Shown: positions 6,515 through 9,942 of the stretch, one piece after another
Layout of the letters: each line of letters opens with the position of its first letter
How positions within the stretch are numbered: the stretch's first letter is position 1
Origin: Planctomycetaceae bacterium
GTDB taxonomy: Bacteria > Planctomycetota > Planctomycetia > Pirellulales > UBA1268
Assembly: GCA_947464585.1 (NCBI GenBank)
Contig: CANHYS010000038.1
Coordinates: 1-9,942, forward strand
Direction: 5' to 3'
DNA length: 9,942 nt
Notes under the pieces: model-generated
What the model saw: the letters and a program-made list of their open reading frames with translations, nothing else
Told to the model about the DNA's origin: nothing
Databases searched by the model: none
Made by a program: the position numbers and the translations under genes

Positions 6515-7576
6515 GTGAGCGAGCACCCTCCAGCAGCGGAGCCGTGGCCAGAACCGGCAGCACTGCCGGTGCCCGATCCGGAGCAGGAACCGCCGAGCGG
6601 CCACACGCCCGCCCGCAACTATCTCGCGCGGCCCGAACAGCGGCGGATCTTCTGGCGGTTCATGCCGCCGGCCCTCATCGCCATGCTGTTTCTGGGCTGG
6701 GTGGAGCGGAACTGGTTTGCGTCTGCCCCGGCGCCTGTCAGGCCCCAGGTCGACACGAAGGTGGCAGAGGTTCCAGCCGATCCCAATCTGGCCGATGCGA
6801 TCGTCATCGAGGCGGAGCCCGACCTGTTGCCGGGCGACGCCGATGAATATGGCGCCCCAGTGGATGCGCTCGCCCGCATTCGCGACGACACCGTGTTTCG
6901 CGGGGCCGAGGAAGAGGCGTGGTTTCAGATCTGGATGACGCTCCGCTCGACCGACACGCGATCCCTCGCCAATGCGCCTGCACGGCGGGTCAGCTTCACC
7001 GAACTGTTTGGCCAGCCACGAAGCTATCGCGGACGGCTCGTGCGGTTCCGCGGCACGCTGCATCGGCTCGAGAAGCTCGCAGCACCGGCCAACCCCTACG
7101 ACATCAAGGACTACTGGCAGGGGTGGCTGGAGCCGGAAGGTGGACCCGTTTCACCGATCGTCGTCTACTTCCTGCGGCTTCCGGATGACATGCCCCACGG
7201 CATGAAGATCAGCGAACCGGTGGATGTGGTGGGCTACTTCTTCAAACGCTGGGCGTATGCTGCCACCGATACCGTGCGGATCGCGCCTCTCGTGCTGGCC
7301 CTCGAGCCGACCTGGAAGCCGCGGCCGCCAGGCTCTCCGGCGGGCAATTCGATTGGCACCATCGCACTGGTTACGATGGCGGCGGTCGTCTTCCTGACGA
7401 TGCTGGGCATCCGCGCCGCGGGGAGCGGTCCCGGCCGGAAACAACCACCCCCTCCGGCTGATCTGTCCGCTACCCTGTCTGACGTGGAACTCTTCTCAAC
7501 CGATGAAGCCCTGCGGCGGCTGGCAGACTCGGAACGTCTGTCAGACCGGAGCCCTGCGAAAGAACCCCCGTCATGA
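6515..7576 (+). CDS. Membrane-anchored protein with conserved planctomycete-type domain, unknown function
   Basis: The 353-residue product starts at a GTG two bases after the previous stop. It has a Pro/Glu-rich N-terminal region (1-44) and a membrane segment at about 48-63. An acidic linker follows, then a compact domain at about 160-262, a second membrane segment at about 280-298 and a polar C-terminal tail. The domain reads FTELFGQPRSYRGRLVRFRG, then a WQGWLEPEGG turn, VVYFLRLPDDMPHGM and VVGYFFKRWAYAA. Alternating hydrophobic strands and glycines suggest a small beta-barrel such as an OB fold; this is inference. The same pattern recurs in the next gene, which overlaps this one by four bases. 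Between the two membrane segments the domain is probably periplasmic. Context suggests an oxidase accessory role; no enzyme motif is visible. Confidence 0.8.
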   Translation: MSEHPPAAEPWPEPAALPVPDPEQEPPSGHTPARNYLARPEQRRIFWRFMPPALIAMLFLGWVERNWFASAPAPVRPQVDTKVAEVPADPNLADAIVIEAEPDLLPGDADEYGAPVDALARIRDDTVFRGAEEEAWFQIWMTLRSTDTRSLANAPARRVSFTELFGQPRSYRGRLVRFRGTLHRLEKLAAPANPYDIKDYWQGWLEPEGGPVSPIVVYFLRLPDDMPHGMKISEPVDVVGYFFKRWAYAATDTVRIAPLVLALEPTWKPRPPGSPAGNSIGTIALVTMAAVVFLTMLGIRAAGSGPGRKQPPPPADLSATLSDVELFSTDEALRRLADSERLSDRSPAKEPPS

Positions 7577-9027
7577 TGATCCTCGCCAGCGGAACGAATG
7601 CTTATTCCACCAGCCCGATCCGGCAGCCGTTCCAGGCAGCCTCAGCTGGGCTGCGGGCTGCGATCTGGCTTGCGATCGTGCTCTTGATCGTGGCCGCGAC
7701 AGCACGGCATTCCTCTGCTGCCGATGCGGAGCCGCCAGCCGCGACGGCGGCCATGCCGTTTGTCGACTATCTCGCCACCTGGAAGATCGACCGTGCCTCC
7801 CGCGTGGCGCTTGAGGAGCCCACGGGCTGGAGTCCGGCAAAGCAGGCGATCGCGGTCAAGGTCCTGGCCCGGCTGACGCGAGTGCCGGCCAACCTCGCCG
7901 TCGAGTGGAGTGCCGATGCCGTCGACGTCAGCTCGCTCGCCGCCACCCAACGGGTGCAGGATCGGCTCGTGAAGGTCGATGGACGTGCGACGTTCGTCGC
8001 GACGGTGCCGCTGCCGGAGGAGGAGTCGGAGGTGGCTGGGCGGCGGCAGTTGGAGATCGTCCGAATCGTGACGGCTGACGGCACCGCCGTGGACGTCCTC
8101 GCTGACCACGTGCCAAAGGCATGGCCACGGGCCGTCAGGATCGACGAGCCTGCGGCCTCAGTTGGTCTGCCGCTGTCGGAGGGGCCCGGGCCGACGTCGG
8201 TGCCGGGCGCTGACGGTGCCGCGGCGGCTCCCCCGGCCCTCCTGCTCGCGGCTGCGAGCGTGGGCTGGTTTCCACCGACGCCGCTGGGGACGCTCGGCAT
8301 GGACTACGGCCTCTTCGATTCCGTCGTCGACGGACAGAAACTCGTCGCCGGCGATACCGAGGCCTTCTATGCGTTGCTCGCAGCCATGGGGCGGGCGACG
8401 GCGACGGGCATCGCATCGCTCGCTGGGCCGCCCGGCGACATCGTGCCGCTTATCAACCCCGGCGCGGGCTGGTTTGCGAAGCACAGGGGAGATCCGTTCA
8501 CGGTCGAAGGTGTGGCCCGCCGTGCCACTCGCATTGAAGTGGACGACCCGCTGCGACGACGGCAACTCGGTACCGACCACTACTGGGAACTGTTCGTCTT
8601 CGTTCCCACGCCACTGATCGAGGTCCACGGGAAACTGCAGGAGGACTACCCGGTCGTCTGCTGCGTGCGCACGCTCCCCGAGGGAATGCCGACGGGTCAG
8701 GAGATCGGCGAACGCGTCCGGGTGTCGGGGTTCGCGCTGAAACGCTATGGCTACCCGCTGCCGGACGTGAAGATTTCGTCGTCGCAGGGCACAGAGGAAC
8801 AGAAGGGACAGCGGCAGGAGACCGCGCTGCTGGTCGGGCGGGAGGCCAGTTGGCTGCCAGCGCCGAGCCCAACCAAGGAGGTCAACACCCTCGGTTGGGT
8901 CTTCCTGTCGATCGCTTCGGTGATCGGCCTGGCCCTGGCTCTGGCCGCCTGGTCGTTCGCCCGTGACACCCGCCGACGCGACCGCCAGGCCCGCAGGGAG
9001 CTGCCCGACCGCATCGAACTGCCCTGA
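7573..9027 (+). CDS. Secreted/membrane-anchored protein, paralogue of the upstream gene with apparently doubled domain
   Basis: The 484-residue product has a signal-like segment at about 29-50 (LAIVLLIVAATA, possible cleavage after HSSA) and a C-terminal membrane helix at about 438-461 followed by a strongly basic tail. Two regions resemble the domain of the preceding protein. The clearer one is about 305-430: GDPFTVEGVARRATRIE, PVVCCVRTLPEGMPTGQ, VRVSGFALKRYGY, then ALLVGREASWLPAPSP before the membrane helix. A weaker first copy lies at about 135-236: DGRATFVATVPLP, VDVLADHVPKAWPRAV, then PALLLAAASVGWFPPTP. Order and spacing match the upstream protein (domain, TWKPRPP-like turn, helix). The start overlaps the upstream stop (ATGA); an ATG at 7576 is an alternative. 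A CC pair (363-364) is notable. Function is unknown; it is probably a partner of the upstream protein. Confidence 0.8.
   Translation: MMILASGTNAYSTSPIRQPFQAASAGLRAAIWLAIVLLIVAATARHSSAADAEPPAATAAMPFVDYLATWKIDRASRVALEEPTGWSPAKQAIAVKVLARLTRVPANLAVEWSADAVDVSSLAATQRVQDRLVKVDGRATFVATVPLPEEESEVAGRRQLEIVRIVTADGTAVDVLADHVPKAWPRAVRIDEPAASVGLPLSEGPGPTSVPGADGAAAAPPALLLAAASVGWFPPTPLGTLGMDYGLFDSVVDGQKLVAGDTEAFYALLAAMGRATATGIASLAGPPGDIVPLINPGAGWFAKHRGDPFTVEGVARRATRIEVDDPLRRRQLGTDHYWELFVFVPTPLIEVHGKLQEDYPVVCCVRTLPEGMPTGQEIGERVRVSGFALKRYGYPLPDVKISSSQGTEEQKGQRQETALLVGREASWLPAPSPTKEVNTLGWVFLSIASVIGLALALAAWSFARDTRRRDRQARRELPDRIELP

Positions 9028-9942
<915 letters not shown>

Overview
The window looks like a high-GC planctomycete chromosome, most probably from the Pirellulales and relatives. 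This is inferred from the style of the heme A synthase (an AVPDWPATYG motif without the usual cysteines), the histidine-rich and enlarged cytochrome oxidase subunit III, the small CPNCK membrane protein, and the gene order. I could not run a similarity search. All real genes are on the + strand, and the window opens inside one gene and closes inside another.

Positions 1-6098 are an aa3-type (heme-copper) cytochrome c oxidase operon. In order it holds the 3' part of catalytic subunit I (ctaD, A2 type), a short tandem repeat, heme A synthase (ctaA/COX15 type), protoheme IX farnesyltransferase (ctaB), subunit III with a His-rich head and a roughly 110-residue insert (ctaE), small subunit IV with a His-rich head (ctaF), a SCO-type copper chaperone, and a DUF420 (CtaM-like) assembly protein. 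Structural subunits, both heme A biosynthesis enzymes, the copper delivery protein and an assembly protein therefore sit together. Several junctions are ATGA overlaps (ctaA-ctaB, SCO-DUF420, 6515 gene-7573 gene), consistent with one translationally coupled transcript.

Positions 6138-9027 hold three membrane proteins with no function I can assign: a 124-residue protein with a CPNCK motif, and two larger membrane-anchored proteins. The two larger ones share a homologous domain, and the second appears to carry two copies of it. Their position and overlaps suggest accessory or assembly factors of the same oxidase. This is the most interesting part of the window.

Positions 9028-9155 are a non-coding gap with inverted repeats, probably the end of the operon and the leader of the next gene. 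From 9156 to the end lies the 5' part of an LDH-like malate dehydrogenase (mdh). I see no tRNA, rRNA, CRISPR array, insertion sequence or phage gene.
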